A DNA stretch of 64,000 nucleotides from Rhabdornis inornatus. Its lineage: Eukaryota > Chordata > Aves > Passeriformes > Rhabdornithidae. Positions 1 to 13,620 of this stretch are shown in pieces. Under the pieces are notes generated by a model. That model did no database searches. It saw only the letters and a program-made list of their open reading frames with translations, and was not told the origin of the DNA. Position 1 is the stretch's first letter. Every line of letters starts with the position of its first letter. The stretch is from NCBI GenBank assembly GCA_013397075.1, contig VWZS01008810.1, positions 186,001 to 250,000 of the forward strand, given 5' to 3'. The translations under genes were made by a program, and so were the position numbers.

Positions 1-2749
1 TGTATCTGCTGGGAGCTGCTTTGGCATATGTTCACTTGCTGTTTCCACTTCCCTCTCCAACACATCATCCATTTGGTTACCAGGTAACATGCATTGCTAG
101 GCATTTGCATTAAGCATCGATGCTTGTCATGTTTTTTACCCTGGGTTTTTTAAAAATAACCAAGGTTAAAATAGGACTGTGTTATGGCTGGGAATCTTCG
201 GATTCATTCTAGTGACTTGTCAAGATATCAGCAGTATAAAATCCAGCTGTTGACAAAGATATTACTGTTTAATAAGCACAGGGCCAAATCGCTGAGGATG
301 TAACTGATTTTGGTGTTGATAGCTAGGAACAATTTGATATATTGCCATATGACAACATAAGGCATTATTCTCCTCTTCAGTTGAAAATAATAACAGGCCA
401 AATTCAAGTCTGCCTTCAGCAAGTGAAAACCTGAAGTTATTAGAATGCATTTTTTATATTTAACAGATGCATCATCTCCATTAGCAAAAAATATTATTCG
501 CTTCCCACAGAGTAAGTAGCACACATCAATGTCTTTACCAAAATGGGATCCATGATGATGTGAATGCTAAATTCAATTGGAAATTTTCATTGATGATTTT
601 AGGGAAAATGTTTTTGGTTTTCTTTTTCTGAATTTCATCTTTCACAATTTTGTGTGGAAAATTGTAACTTTCAGACAAAACCAGAAAATAAACAATGCAA
701 TGAAAACCCATACTTATGAGATTTCATATCCCTGTTTTGTTGGAAAGTGAAGCAGCCCAGGCCCCATAATGCACTGTGAAAGTTAATTCACTTGAGTAGT
801 TCAGCAAGATGGAAGGTTGGACACATTTTATGGGAAGTGGAATCCATCAAGACAGACTTTTTCCTGGGACTAAAAGTATAGGTATGACTAGCATATTTAA
901 ACTAAAACTTCTATATGCCTTAGTGTTAACATCTTCAAAATAAGCCATTTTGATTCTGCATCAAATGACTTTGAAATGAGGGAAAAAACAAAAGTTACCA
1001 TCCCTTGTAATGTATATATATTTTTTGGTACAAAAGCCTCACTGATTTTCAGTGAAAAAAACAACAAATGGGTTTCTTGGCTGAGCTTTAGGAGGGATAC
1101 AGCTGAGCTGATTCCTAGTAATCCCAAAAGATGTTGCTAAAGTCTGCTCACTAAAGAAGAGTCTGGAAATTAGTATTTTTGTATGAATTATCAGCCAATG
1201 AAGAATCACACCTCCTAAAACACCTATTGTTTTAGCCTGAATTTTGAAATTTGGCATTAAGTTAATCACATTCAGAAAGCATAATGTTTCATAAAACACT
1301 TCTGCCTCTTGCGTATGTATCATAATTTGTATCTTCAGTTTGCTATTCAAATATGTTAGTTCTCAGTCTCTTCTCATTTTTTTCCTGGGATTTTATTGCA
1401 TATCATAAAGAATCAGACATCTTCCAGTATGTTGATCACTAGCACTTCTGTCATTTCTTATTCCATTGCCAATTTGAGGCATTTTATATAACTAATATAT
1501 AATTTTTCCTTCCAAAAGTAATATTTGCATCTCCCAGAAGATATTTTAGAGTGTCAGTTTACTTAGTGTTGATGGATACACTTGCAATGACTTTACCACA
1601 AACCAGATAAAGCCCAGAAAAACATGAACTGCAAAGAGTGGTTAATGATATTTTTCTACTGCTGTGGTATCTCATGGTGATGAAATTACTCGGGTGTACA
1701 GCTCATTTTCATATTTGGTCTTCAAAATGCTTCAGTACATTAAAGAATGTGTGTGTTAAAATAAGAAAACTATTTGTGGAAGGACAATCATGAAAAGAAG
1801 AAGCAGGTGTGAATAAATAATTCTTTAAACTCAGAGCTTGCTTGAATAACAGCAATTGGATGGAGCTATTTGTTGCTAACCTCAGTGTGTGGGTGTGTGG
1901 GTGTGTGCGGACATGGAGAGGAGACAGGGAGACACTAAAGAAAATAGTTAAAATGCAGACAAGTATAATCTCAAAATGAATTCCTACAAAGCTGGGAATA
2001 CCATTCCACGGCTTGTACGTAACCTGCAGGGTCCAGTAGTGAGGAATGACTCTGGACAGGCAGCATGATGACATTTCTATTCTACGGTTTCATTGCCGAC
2101 ATCTCTTCAGCTGCATGTGGAAAACAAGAGTGGTTATTCCAGTTCATGAGCCACTCAAGGGAATGTCAGGATTTCTGGGGTGATACTGTGGTGCTTCCCT
2201 ACAGATTGCTTTTGTTATTTCTCTGCCAACATTTGCATTTCCAGTTTGCAATAGGAAATGGAGTATTTTAAAGACCTCGAAGATCTTCCTCAGCAAACTA
2301 GTCTTCAGAGGATGCTAATAAATATCAGTATTTATTCTTACTGAGCTATTCAAATAGGATAAAGAGTGTTAAGACTGATAGTATGACATTATTTGACTGC
2401 TGTAAAGGATTTGGAGTATTTCTAGAAATCAAAGGTATTCTCAAAGTGCTGTTTATAATAGACAAGTCGGGTGCTCAGCACGTCTATAAATATATGAGAC
2501 AGTTAAATTTTAAAAACAGCTTCAGATATATACCTAAACAATAGAATCCTGTGTGTAGCTTATTTATTCAGATAAATGTAAGCGTTATTTTATCTATCAC
2601 ATATTTCAATGAATAGAAAATCTGGATGCTCCATGAAAAATTAAACTTCCTCCTTGAAATGGTGCACTTCAACAGGTCTCTGTGAGCAACCAGCACTCTC
2701 AAAGCCTGGAGCATTCTCATGGAATTGCTGACAAAAGAAGGCAAAGGGT
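1..2749. other. Non-coding 5' flank, no gene seen
   Basis: No open frame here resembles a known protein family, and none has coding-like composition or a convincing exon boundary pair. The sequence is AT-rich and mostly unique. Small items are a 14-bp perfect palindrome at 112-125, next to an imperfect palindrome at 76-88, and a short GTGTGGGT-type run at about 1885-1910. Unrecognised regulatory elements of KCNB2 or of a neighbouring gene could lie here, but nothing in the sequence alone identifies one. Confidence 0.6.
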
Positions 2750-3420
2750 GCGTCTTAGCATGGAACTCCAAGAGCAGCCCATTGCCCTGAAGACGGTCCA
2801 GGGGCAAGGAGAAGATGGGGCTGAGGGCACAGGATTAAATATGGGACAAGAAGGGAGGCTCTAAGGGTCAAGGACCAATGGGAATAGGTGAAAGTGGTGT
2901 AGAGGAGGGGCAAACAACTAGGAGAACCAGTGGGGTAGCAGGGGTGGAGCAATGTGGCAAAACAGAGCCAATGGGGATCTGGAGACGGAAGAACATTCTA
3001 GGAAAGGTACATATATGGTAAACAGGGGCTGAACCAGGGTGAACAGGGGTGACATCAACTGTGTTAACCAATAAGACTTATGATATTTGTGCCGGCAAAG
3101 GCCCATGGGAGGGGAGGCGCTTCTCACCATGATCTTAGAGGGGTGTTTCTCCACTCTTGTTCTTGGCCCTGGATGCCTGAAATCCTATGGCTCTCTGAGT
3201 CTCCCCACTACTTAAAACAACTTTGAATTCAGGAAGTGTTAGGGGGTAATATAGTGTCTTTCCTATTTCCTCCTCTTTGTAATATGTTTTTTCCCCAAAG
3301 GATTATAAGCTCTCTAAAGAAGCAGAGATGTATTTAACGGTAGTACTATTCTGTGAGAGAAATAAATTACTTCTGGAGGCTACAAGGAAGGCCTCAAAAC
3401 AGTGTTAATTGGTGCCCAAC
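2750..3420 (+). mobile_element. Possible degraded endogenous retrovirus LTR (ERVK-like)
   Basis: Seen: a G-rich stretch with three CCAAT motifs (about 2874, 2968 and 3068), a TATA-like TTAAAA at 3212-3217, an AATAAA at 3361-3366, and at 3410-3420 a TGGTGCCCAAC resembling the lysine-tRNA primer binding site that follows the 5' LTR in ERVK-type elements. The order matches U3, R, U5 and primer site. Inference: an old, eroded LTR with a remnant of leader. No gag, pol or env reading frame follows, and I could not locate TG/CA ends or a target-site duplication. Each motif is short, so chance remains a real alternative. Confidence 0.3.
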
Positions 3421-6400
3421 TAGTGAAACCAAACATATAAAAAACATTGTGACTAAATTTGGTATTACCATGTGACAATTCTACAACCTCTGCTTTCAAA
3501 CACAAGTGCGTATTAGAAACACATTAAGCAAAAAGAAGGGTCATATATGATTACCACAGGAATCATGGCAAAATTACATTAATTCCATTTATACATAAAA
3601 CACTAGGTTTGGGGAGAAATCCCTTCTGTCTGGTTTAGAAGATTGCAAGAACATTAAGAGAGATATGTTATGGATGGGATATCTGTTGTGAGTTGCCAGC
3701 TTGCTGAAACACTCCCAAGACATAAGCACAGCCTGTAGATGGATAGTGATGGCCAGATGGGGAGAAAGGAAGGGTGTCTATGCAAAGTCCTCAAATCCCA
3801 AGCTGTATTCAAGTCTGACTATTCTTGAAGAAGAAAAAAACTACAGAGGAGGAAAGGTGGTGATAGTATTGCTGACCAGCCATCTGATAAATACCACAAG
3901 GGAGCAACAGGGCAGTTGGCACTCTGGTGGCATCCACATGAAAGGAACTGGACCTGGATATTTGGCTTTTTATTGATCCTGTCAAGAATATTTACTGTAA
4001 GAAGAAACTTTGTGTGAAGGTATTCAAATGAGGCTTTCAAGATTAAGATCATGATCACAATCTGAATTTATGAGTGTATTTTTATAACTGTAGGTTCAGA
4101 AAAACTCTTGCAGTTTGAGAGACAATGAATAGTAATGTATTTATTTTCTTTTCTTGAAATATTTTAATTGACAAAATACTCTGATGGCTCTCACATATTG
4201 AGACATCAATGGTTAGGTTTATGCAATGCTTGGAAAGAAAATAAAAGAGCTTACAGAACAGAATTTCTCTGGATATTTTAAAGCAAACATCTATTCAATT
4301 TCAAACCTGGTGTACTTTCTTCAATAAAAAAGTGGATATGGATCACCAAGAAAATTGTCTTTTTACATCTATGTCTTCCCAGAAGGCTTTGATCACTGCA
4401 TGATATCATGAACCATTAATGTCATTGGGGCATGAGTTAAGGACAATGTTTATCTTGAGCTCAGTTGCTGTTACCAGCAAGTTCTGCAATTTCAACAGTG
4501 ATCCCTAGTACGTTGTCACAAGGGTATATTTGATGTCTTGACTTAATGGGTAGCTTCAATCGATGTTGTGCCATGTTTCACTAAACAAAAAGTCATTCAT
4601 TTGATGTACTGAATTTTATTACAGGGATAACAGTCCAATAAGCTCTTACAATCTGAAAACACAGCTTCCCTGGGCATCACCCCTTTCCTTTGGAAAGCAG
4701 CAAATATTCACATCAACTAGGAAAATATATACCTTATAAAATATTTGAAGCTTATCTTGGTTTCAAAGGAAAAAAGGAAAATATCCATCTCTTTTTTGTT
4801 GCCTCCTTCCTAGAAATTACACAAAATACCATGCTCTTTTGTTGATGGTGTGGGGTTTTTTTCTTAGGTTTTGGGGTTTTTTTGGGTTGATTGGGGTTTT
4901 TTTGTTTGGTTGGTTTTTGGTTGTTGTTGTTGTTATTGTTGTTTTTGCCTTTTTGATCCACAGAAGCTGATTTGGCGGCATGTACCAGTAATTCCAACTA
5001 ATTCAGGATGTGACAAGAGTAACACAATAAGCACATTAGCATTTTGATCTACTTATGTCTTAGGTTGAGACAGAATTATGAATCCTGTAAAGTGAACAAA
5101 AAGAGATTTCTCCCACAATTAGGAGAAAATGAGCCATGAGCATAGATGTACAGCAACCAGCCTCTGTAAATTCATCTGACTGCCTTCAGTCTGATTTCAG
5201 GACTTTAAAATGAAAGAGAGAGAAAATGTGTATGACTGTTCCCATGAAACTGCAATAAAATGGATAACACCTTAAAGCTCAGCCTAAGCTTTCCGACTTG
5301 CAACAACGGCCAAGGCATTAAGACAAGAGTTTAATGTAACAAGACCACCACCAAGAAGGGAACATATGCAGCAGGTTCTGCCTTAGGTAGAGCAGCAATT
5401 CATTCTCCCACGCCAAATCAATCAAAAAAACAAGATGCTCCCCATCAATACATAAATGTCTGATTCCTGTTAATATATGTGAATGGGAGGAGGAGATGCT
5501 TCTTACTGAGAATCAGTGGGAAAAATTTGAATTTTGGTGATCTCAGAGGATTATTTTTGTGACCTCTTTTTTTGCTTCAAAGAGAGGCTAATTTCCTCAT
5601 AATTTTCAAGTGGGTATGAAGGATGATGGTGGAAATGATACATTACCAACCTTGAACTCTCAGATTGTTTGACTAATGAAGTTGACATCTTTATCAGTAC
5701 CTGCCATTTCACAGAATGCACCTACATTTGCATGTAAATTGTACATGTAAGGGCACAAGCATTAATAGTGGAATTAATCAAATTATTCTGCTTTCAGACC
5801 AGAAATATTCATTCTGCAAATTAAACTCTCTGTAACTGAGCCTTTTTTTTGAATACTATCAATTTTTCAGCTGAGTCCAATAGTAAGGACCAAGATGTAG
5901 GTCTTAAAAGAAGTCCCAATGTCCTAAGTGGTGCTAACATATCCCTTTCCTGAACACAAAAGGATTTTTTAGCTATCTATAGCAATTTAGGGTGCATTCA
6001 CTGAACACTTAGAGGAATCAAAGGCCTGATGCAGCTCCTTCCTGTGATACCCAAATATTTTAGGTATCGTAAACCATATCATATGTTGAAAATTTATACT
6101 AATGTATTTCAACTGCTTCCTATATCATAAAGCCGTTCCAGAAAACATGTTTCAAGTAGGCAGTTTCTTCTATTCTGATATTCACAAAACTTGAATGTTT
6201 GTGTGTGTAGATACCCAGTGAAACGTATTGATTGAGCTCATTTCCCAGTTATGCCCAAGGAGTGAGGCACTACCCAGCTCTAGTAAAACCATGTGTGAGA
6301 CTGCCAACGTGAATTTTAGGAGCTGAAACTTCCACGCTTCTGGATTCTGCTAATTTAGATGTGCTGAGGCATAGGAACGTTTGTGTGGTTTATCGAAAGC

Positions 6401-9400
6401 TTCCCGACAGCTGTGACTCATCATGGTACACACATGTTCTCTGTCCTTCAGCGGTGTGTCTAATGCATGTCACAGTGCCCTAGGAGCCAGCACAACAGCC
6501 TTCCCTCCCTGGAAGCTGTCCACAGATGGTAGCACAGCACGATGAATCTCAGATGGAGCACAGACAATGGCTCAGGCCCCAAATAACGAATTTTTGCACT
6601 GATTTAATGTCACATTAAACCAATGTAGTGGTACAGGTAATTAGACTGATAATGTAACAAGGAAGCTCAAAAGAGTCATAATACACATCATCTAGAAGCA
6701 ATCTGCAATCTGTAATCTGCAGTTTGTACAGAATTGCTTATCTAATTATAGAAAAGCATAACACTTTTCTGTATGTTGAAGTCCAGTAATGAGTCTAGGC
6801 CAACTCAAGAAGCCAAAAAAAAAGAGCACACTAAAACAATATTTACTACTGCAGTATAAGGATGATGTTTTTCTCTCTGTAGGGAGAGAGATGCATATGT
6901 GCAACCATTAATCTTTAAAGATCTTGAGAAAATGTATACATCCTTAATTATTGGATACTTCTAATGAACACCTGCCAATATAGCATATTAAAAAAATCTT
7001 CTTGATTTAATATGTCATTATTCAGGCACTCTCAAAAGCTTAAAGAAACATTAATCATGATGATGAACTTTAAGTTCATTTACTAAGGTATTTGTTCTTT
7101 CTCCATTTATGTGTCTTTTTCCTGCTCATGCAGTTCTCACTTGTAGCACCTTTCTTTCCTTATCTTGGACACTGTCCTTGCAACATCCAAGTACCTGGTG
7201 TCTTGTAGCTCTCCATGCCAAATCTCTGCACATCAGACAAACTGGATATGGAACTGCTCTACTGGAGACAACTGGAGGCATTTCTGAAAGAAAAGCACTG
7301 GTGTCATTCAGCACATTTTTTACTTAGAGATAACACAGCAAACAGCAATTCTTTGAACCAGTGAAGCCTAATTTCCTAAAGATCTGTATCTGAGTGTTAA
7401 TATGAAAACTAAGTTTTAATATTCATGAGAAGTCTTTTCTGGATATTTATAAGGGCTTCTCTAGGGTAAATTCTCTAGTACCTAATAGCTCACACTGCAG
7501 CTTTTTCCATAGTTACAGACATTATTTTTCCACTACCTGATGAAAACCACAAGATTTTCTTTTAAAATTGGAACCAGCTTCTGCCTTAGGGCCTTTCACT
7601 CACTAAAGGATCATTCTGCTAAAAGGAGCTAAATAGGATAATGCAGACCTGCAGTACTCAGAGTGAACCTGCTTAAAATATTCAGGTGGTGAAAACCATT
7701 AGACATTTTCAATAGTAATAAATGAAAAAGATAAAGTAATTTCTGGGAAGCATTCCCCTTATAAAGAGGTTCAAATCTTGCTCCTAGTCATATTAAATAA
7801 TCAGGAAATTAGAGGAGAAAAGAACTGTGTACTTACTGAGGCATACAACCAGAAGTCCAGTATTGTAGATTTTGACTTTTTCTAATCTACTCGTTTTCAA
7901 CAAGTGTGTACTTTAAAATAACCTTTGGCTTAAAGAATTAGAAACAGATCTTATTGCTCTGCTTGTCAGTCAGGGGTTATTCTTTGTTTCACAGAAAGTC
8001 AATCTCTCACATGAGAGAAGAAAAACGTGAAAGTATTTTCTTATCTCAGAACTGTCAAAAATATTCAGTTCATCTTCAGTTTATAAAATGGATGATTATG
8101 TCTTAAATGATCTTAGTTTGTATAGTGGTCCAATTCTCTAAGTAAGAGCTTCATCAAGTGATAGAAATGTCTCACTGAAAATTTTCACTGAGGGCTCACT
8201 GGGAACAACTTAAGTTAACTGCACAAATTCATGACCTAGCCATTTCTTGTTTGGAGGCTCACAGGCATCCATCAGTCTGAAGATCATGTATATCCAGTTG
8301 GCAGTATACACAGAAAACCCCATTTATTGTAAAAATCTCATGCTTGCCCACAAAACTAAAGATACAAATCCAAGAGTTTGTTCTAATAGATTAGCCATGC
8401 TTTATGTAACACAGCTGATGTTAACGTCTGACTTTAAGAATAAAAGAGAGAGCTGCAAGCACCAGGAAAGAAAGATGTTGGGAAAGCAGAGAAAAAGAGC
8501 TATATCCTGCACATGGCTTGTGTCTGTCCCTCCACACATCACATTCTCTGGGTGGATAAAGCCATCCTACTCCACCACAGCCATGGTCACCTTTTGCCTC
8601 AAGCAAACACACAGGATTTAACCTTTTCTGTTGTGAAGGACTGAATTACTAGCCCAGTTTTCTTTTTCAGGTCTTCAGTCCAGACCAAATGCAAATATAC
8701 AATTAACTTTATCACAGTGTTTCTCTGCCTCATAATTAGCTTTGGCAGCAATAGTGTGGTATGTTTGGTACTCTAATGAACCTGATCCTCACTCTCATAA
8801 CCAGTGCACACAACAACAGAGAAGGTGTTATGGTGCAGGGGTCATGTTGCTATCCTGAGTCTCTGGTGAGTTTGAGATCGACCTAGTGGGGGAGTGAAAT
8901 TATATCATGGGACTCACAGTGCCTCACCATGATTCCAGAACACTATGCAAATAGCAAATATGAATAATGAACATTTAAAGCAAGAACTAAACATCAGGCA
9001 AAAAATTCATAAACCAGGATATTTGTCTATGTCATTTGCAAGTAAATTCAGTTAATGAACAAATTAATAAAAATAACAATACAAGTTTGTGCAAAGCATG
9101 GGGTACAATTTCCTGTTACTTGCATCTTCAACAGTCATCTCCATCCATGCAAAATGAATGTAATACTTTTGAAATCAGATTTGGTAGGATTTCTCACCTG
9201 CTTCAAAGCCACCGCAGTGATACAACCAAGTATTCAGATACATTGGGAAGGAGGGTCCACTGAACACTTCTGCCTGCTCAGCTTGGCATATGACAGCTCA
9301 GCCTGGTTTCCTGGGGAAAAATTTATGTCTTGGTGTTTCAGGTCCATTTTTCCCCCCACAATCTCTTTCCCATCACTTCTAAATCCTTTAGCCTCTTTCA

Positions 9401-12400
9401 AAACGTCAACTTTCACGAAAAACAGTGACAGGAGAGGAAAGGAGCCCACATTAGTCTCTCTGCTGAGGCTGCAATATACCTTTTCTGTTATTTGATTCAT
9501 TTAGTAGAAACACTGACCTCTAACTGTATGGAATTCAGAATCACCCACAGCATATGTCACTAGCAGCTAGGGAATGGGATGCAGTGGATGGAGGGTACTG
9601 AGTGTATCTGTGCAAGACAAGGAGTATTTCAGGAGTGTGAAATAACGAAGCTTGTGGGAATAAATTTCAAGTACAATTGAAGGTAGCCAGAAATAAAGGT
9701 CACTAAAACATAAAACAAGAGTCACTTCAAAGCCAATCTGTTCATTCTACAGTAAGAATATGAAGTTTCATGACTCTGCTTCCCATCTTAATCAGCTTCC
9801 ACATTTGAATCACCATGTTAGTTCATATTCCTCTAAAACAGTGTGTTTCATTTTTGTATCTATACAGTATCTTTTGCATTCTTCTACTGATTTGCAAAGG
9901 ATATGATATGCAAACTAAGAATAAGATTTTTAGATTTTTGTTTGGTTCTTGTTTTGTTGGTTTTGTGGATTTTTGTGGGTTTTGGGTTTTTACTGGAAAC
10001 AATGAGGAATGTGTTCTAGCCAAGTTAGGAAAACGTGAACACGTAAATTTACACCTCCAAGATGGGTTTTTTAAACATAATGCCATTGCATTTATCTTAC
10101 ACTACAGGAGATTCTTAAAATGGCTATAGTAGATATGAAAAATGTCTAATGAAATATTTCAGAAGAGATTATGGTGTGTAACCTGCCAATTGAGATTTGA
10201 TATACTTAAGGGGAACCTGAGGACTTGACATGTAATTTTATAAAAGTCATATTTCCTTGACTTAAATAACACCCCATGGCATTAATCAAACCCCACAGAG
10301 CCAGTATGCAGAATTGGAAGGAGAACATTCCTGTGTAATAAGGAACTGTGCATGATCCAAGAAATTACTTTAAAAAGTTGGTCACTTACTGGTTGATATT
10401 TCTGAAGCTAGTTATGAACATAGAGCTCTTGAAATGTTCTAGCAAAGCCAGTGTGATAGCATCAAGATACTTACTTGAATTTCCTTTGGTTTGGTGAATT
10501 TCTGTCTTTTTTTTTTAGCTGAGTTTCAAACCAACTCCATTCCCTGGCAGATGCCATGGAAGCAGGAACCTTGTTTCTTTTTAAAGACCACTTCATCAAA
10601 GATCACCAAAGCTGCTCAGGAGCCTGGCTTGCCATGCCACAAGCCATCTGCTTCGTATCTCTTTGGAGTCCCCCATGCTAGTGTTGATCCCCACACACAG
10701 GTCTATGTTCAGATTTCCCTGAGGCAAGACCATGGAAACCTGGGAACCATCCACCTAGACAGGACTTTCCTCCAGTTTTTCAGCAGTGAAGCGGAAGCCA
10801 GTGAAAGCACCCACTTCCCAAGTTTTTGAACTCATACACCTTAGGTTAGAAGCCTGAAAAAACCTATATGGGCTCACTGTGCAAGTGTGTCCCAAGCAGG
10901 GCTCATCCTCCACCACTAAATCAATCTGCAGCTTGTCCAGGAAGGTGGCATTTTTTTTTTTAAGCTGAGATGCTGCCATTCGTGGTTAGAAAAAGCAAGA
11001 GTCCTCATGAGCAGAAAACTCTGTTTTTCAGATGGCTTTAAGAAAAAAGACAGTTCTTTCCCAAAACGAGTTTACAAATTGAAACCATTACCTGGCAACA
11101 TCTTCATTATTGTTTGTCTTCAAGGAGGTTCCACTTGGGCTCAGTGTTCCATTTACACATCATAGCAGTACTCTCTTCCAGACATTACAAAGGATAAAGA
11201 GGCTGCAGGGAACTCTTGGGGTGAATGCTAAAGAAAAAAAAAGCAATTAGGGTAACTTATTACTCTGTCAGATTTGTCTACAATCCCATACAAGGAAAAC
11301 AAAACCAAACCAAAACAAAAAAAATTCCCAAGCTTGTCTAATGCCTGGAAAATAGTTGAAAGCAATTTGAGGGTTTTTAAGCTTGCTGGTTGTTTTGAGC
11401 TGCAGATCAGGAGCAGAGCACAGTTCTATGTCATGTGTTATTCACAGCTGGAGAAATACGGGCTTATTATTTGCACAGAGTTTGCTGGTGATATCAAGAT
11501 ATTTCATTAAAAGAGGAAATGTCCACAGGTTTTCTGCATTCCAGTCCTGAGATTTAATCCCTGGGGAAAATGTTGAAAATTAATTATATGAATGAGAGCT
11601 CCAAGGCCTAACACTACACTTGTGAATACAGTAAGTTTTAAACAAATTATCCACATGTAATTTATCATATTTAACTGCAGTACAAGTTTATCAGATGTGC
11701 TGACAACAGTTTCAGTTCAGTCTGTGGGAGGCTTACTTCCCAGTTCCCATCCCAATGGCGGCTGCCATTGGCAGCCCTAGGCTGCCTGAGCACAGCTCAG
11801 TGCCTGGTACCTGCAGAACTGCCCTGCTCAGGGAAAGCCCCAAACTGCCTTTCAGGAAAATTCATCTCCCTGCAGCTCCCCCAAGACCCTGTTAGAGATG
11901 AGGATATGGAGGAAGCTCTCTTTCCACATGCTTAGCCTTATCTCTCTGCTCAGTCTCTATCCTCTTCTACTCAGCTGCAGGAGAGCACCCTTATAACTAG
12001 AAGCTTCATTCCTCTCGCAGCTTATCACAGTCTCATCCTCCTCTCTCTGCAAGTGGCATCTCCACATGGCAAAATCCTCTGCTCCTAGCTGTTACGTTCT
12101 CCCTTACTAATAAAGAGAGGTATTTAGCTGGTTTTTCTGAGCTGCTGTCGAACATCTTTTCTTCCAGTCCTTGCTGTTTTCCTTCAGCTTTGACCTGTGC
12201 AAAAAAAAACAAAAACTTCTGCTTATGCCTAAACTATTGTGACAGATGACTTTTAATTAATCCATCATTAAATAATTTTTGACATAGAGCAGGAATAATC
12301 CAAAACATAAAGCCTGAACATTTTGACTCCCGTTACACCAGGCTGAGGAAAGGCAGAAAAATTTCTGCCTGGTACATAAATCCCAGGTACTGCAAACACT

Positions 12401-12524
12401 CAAAGGAGCTTGGAAAGGATGTCTATTGTAACAGCCCTCCTGGGAGTGGAGAACCCAGTTGTGGGGCTCTGTCTTGACAGGGGTGGGGGAGAAGGTGTGC
12501 ACTGCAGCAGTGAGGGACTGTGGA
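3421..12524. other. Non-coding flank, no gene seen
   Basis: About 9 kb of AT-rich unique sequence. Frames up to 146 codons (for example around 9055-9495) have no recognisable domain, overlap unrelated frames on both strands, and look random. The only structured stretches noticed are T/G-rich low complexity near 4.85-4.95 kb and a short TG-rich run near 9.93-9.99 kb. I see no tRNA, rRNA or snRNA signature. Confidence 0.6.
4848..4946 (+). repeat. T/G-rich low-complexity tract with (GTT)n
   Basis: The + strand consists of alternating G clusters and T runs of six to seven, ending in a short GTT trinucleotide array at about 4919-4945. The minus strand reads as an asparagine/lysine/proline-rich open frame purely because of this composition. 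It could be the degraded tail of an inserted element, but no flanking element body is recognisable. Confidence 0.75.
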
Positions 12525-12589
12525 AGAGGCAGAGGCAGAGGCAGAGGCAGAGGCAGAGGCAGAGGCAGAGGCAGAGGCAGAGGCAGAGG
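12525..12589 (+). repeat. Hexanucleotide microsatellite (GGCAGA)n
   Basis: About eleven uninterrupted copies of a six-base unit (AGAGGC in one register). Because the unit is a multiple of three, both strands stay open and read as Arg-Gln repeats (+) or Ala-Ser repeats (-). This explains the apparent small open frames over 12410-12605, which are not believable genes. The purity of the array suggests it is probably length-polymorphic. Confidence 0.95.
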
Positions 12590-13466
12590 AAGGCATGAAA
12601 GCCATCTCCTCAGAGGTGGTATTTAAAGAAACATATTTTTTTCATTTCAGAGTTCAAAGTTAGCAGGCAATATTGGATCACCTAAAGAAGCCTCATGCTA
12701 AATATAGCTTTGGCTATAAGCATCCCCTATGTAACATAACCAGCAAGTGCCAGCTCTTTGTAGTGACAGGATTGGGTTATATTAGACTGCTCAGTTGTCA
12801 TCAACTTGGACCAAACTACTGCTACTTCTAGAAAGCAATAGCAGATCAATTTTATACCTGGGATGTACCGTCCCTGAGATTAATGAAAAAAGCTTAATTA
12901 TTGCTCAGGTTGTGATCTGGCATAGGGCCAAAACAAGGGATCTCAATTTAAAGGTCTGTGAATAACACCAGATAACATTTTAATTATCAGACAGGATTAA
13001 CATTCAGCTCATGCTAATAAAAAAATAAAAATATGAAAATTACATTACCAAATATGGATTTTTTTAAAAATAAAAATGCAAGCTGAAATAGCTTACTACA
13101 GAAGGTTGAAAAAAGATTTTTGACTTTGTGGAAATCCTCATTATCTTATGCTACACATAAGGAGATCCCTACATCCTTGAACATAAATGTTGCAGTGTGG
13201 AGCTCCAGGAGCCACTCAGCAGGCATCCTGTTTGCTTGCCATAAAACCCAACCAGTAAATCTTATCTATTTGACTTCTGCATATGTGAAGATGCCTAAAT
13301 TTGAAATGTCAGTTTGTCCAGCTCTGTTACTCTAATAATTCAACTTCAGTCACAATTATATGTCTCTGTTTAGTTCAAGTTTGGTTTCCCATTTGTGTTT
13401 TGTCATGTCAACAACTGATTGTAGCCCAGACACCAATTACTATTTTCTTGTTCAGATTTGTCCTTT

Positions 13467-13620
13467 AAAAAAAAACAAAAAACAAAAACAAAACAAAACA
13501 AAACCCCAAACCAAACAAAACAAAAAAAAAACCCACCCGCCCCAAAAAACAGCCAAAAAAAACCCCAAAAAACCAACAAAACAACAAACAAACAGAAAAA
13601 CAACCAAAAAGGAAAAAAAT
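13467..13620 (+). repeat. A-rich (CAAAA)-type low-complexity tract
   Basis: Roughly 150 bases made almost only of A runs broken by C singlets or C clusters. The plus frame reads Lys/Gln/Asn/Pro-rich and the minus frames read Phe/Leu/Gly/Trp-rich, so the open frames covering 13360-13728 are artefacts of composition. A retroposon tail is possible, but no body is recognisable beside it. Confidence 0.85.

Noticed and set aside
7765..7790. GGTTCAAATC, resembling a tRNA B box
   Set aside because: No matching A box, acceptor stem or anticodon arm in the surrounding 80 bases.
9055..9495. 146-codon plus-strand frame in the 5' flank
   Set aside because: No domain, overlaps an unrelated frame on the minus strand, and has no splice or promoter context.
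12410..12605. Arg-Gln or Ala-Ser repeat proteins
   Set aside because: Translation of a six-base microsatellite.
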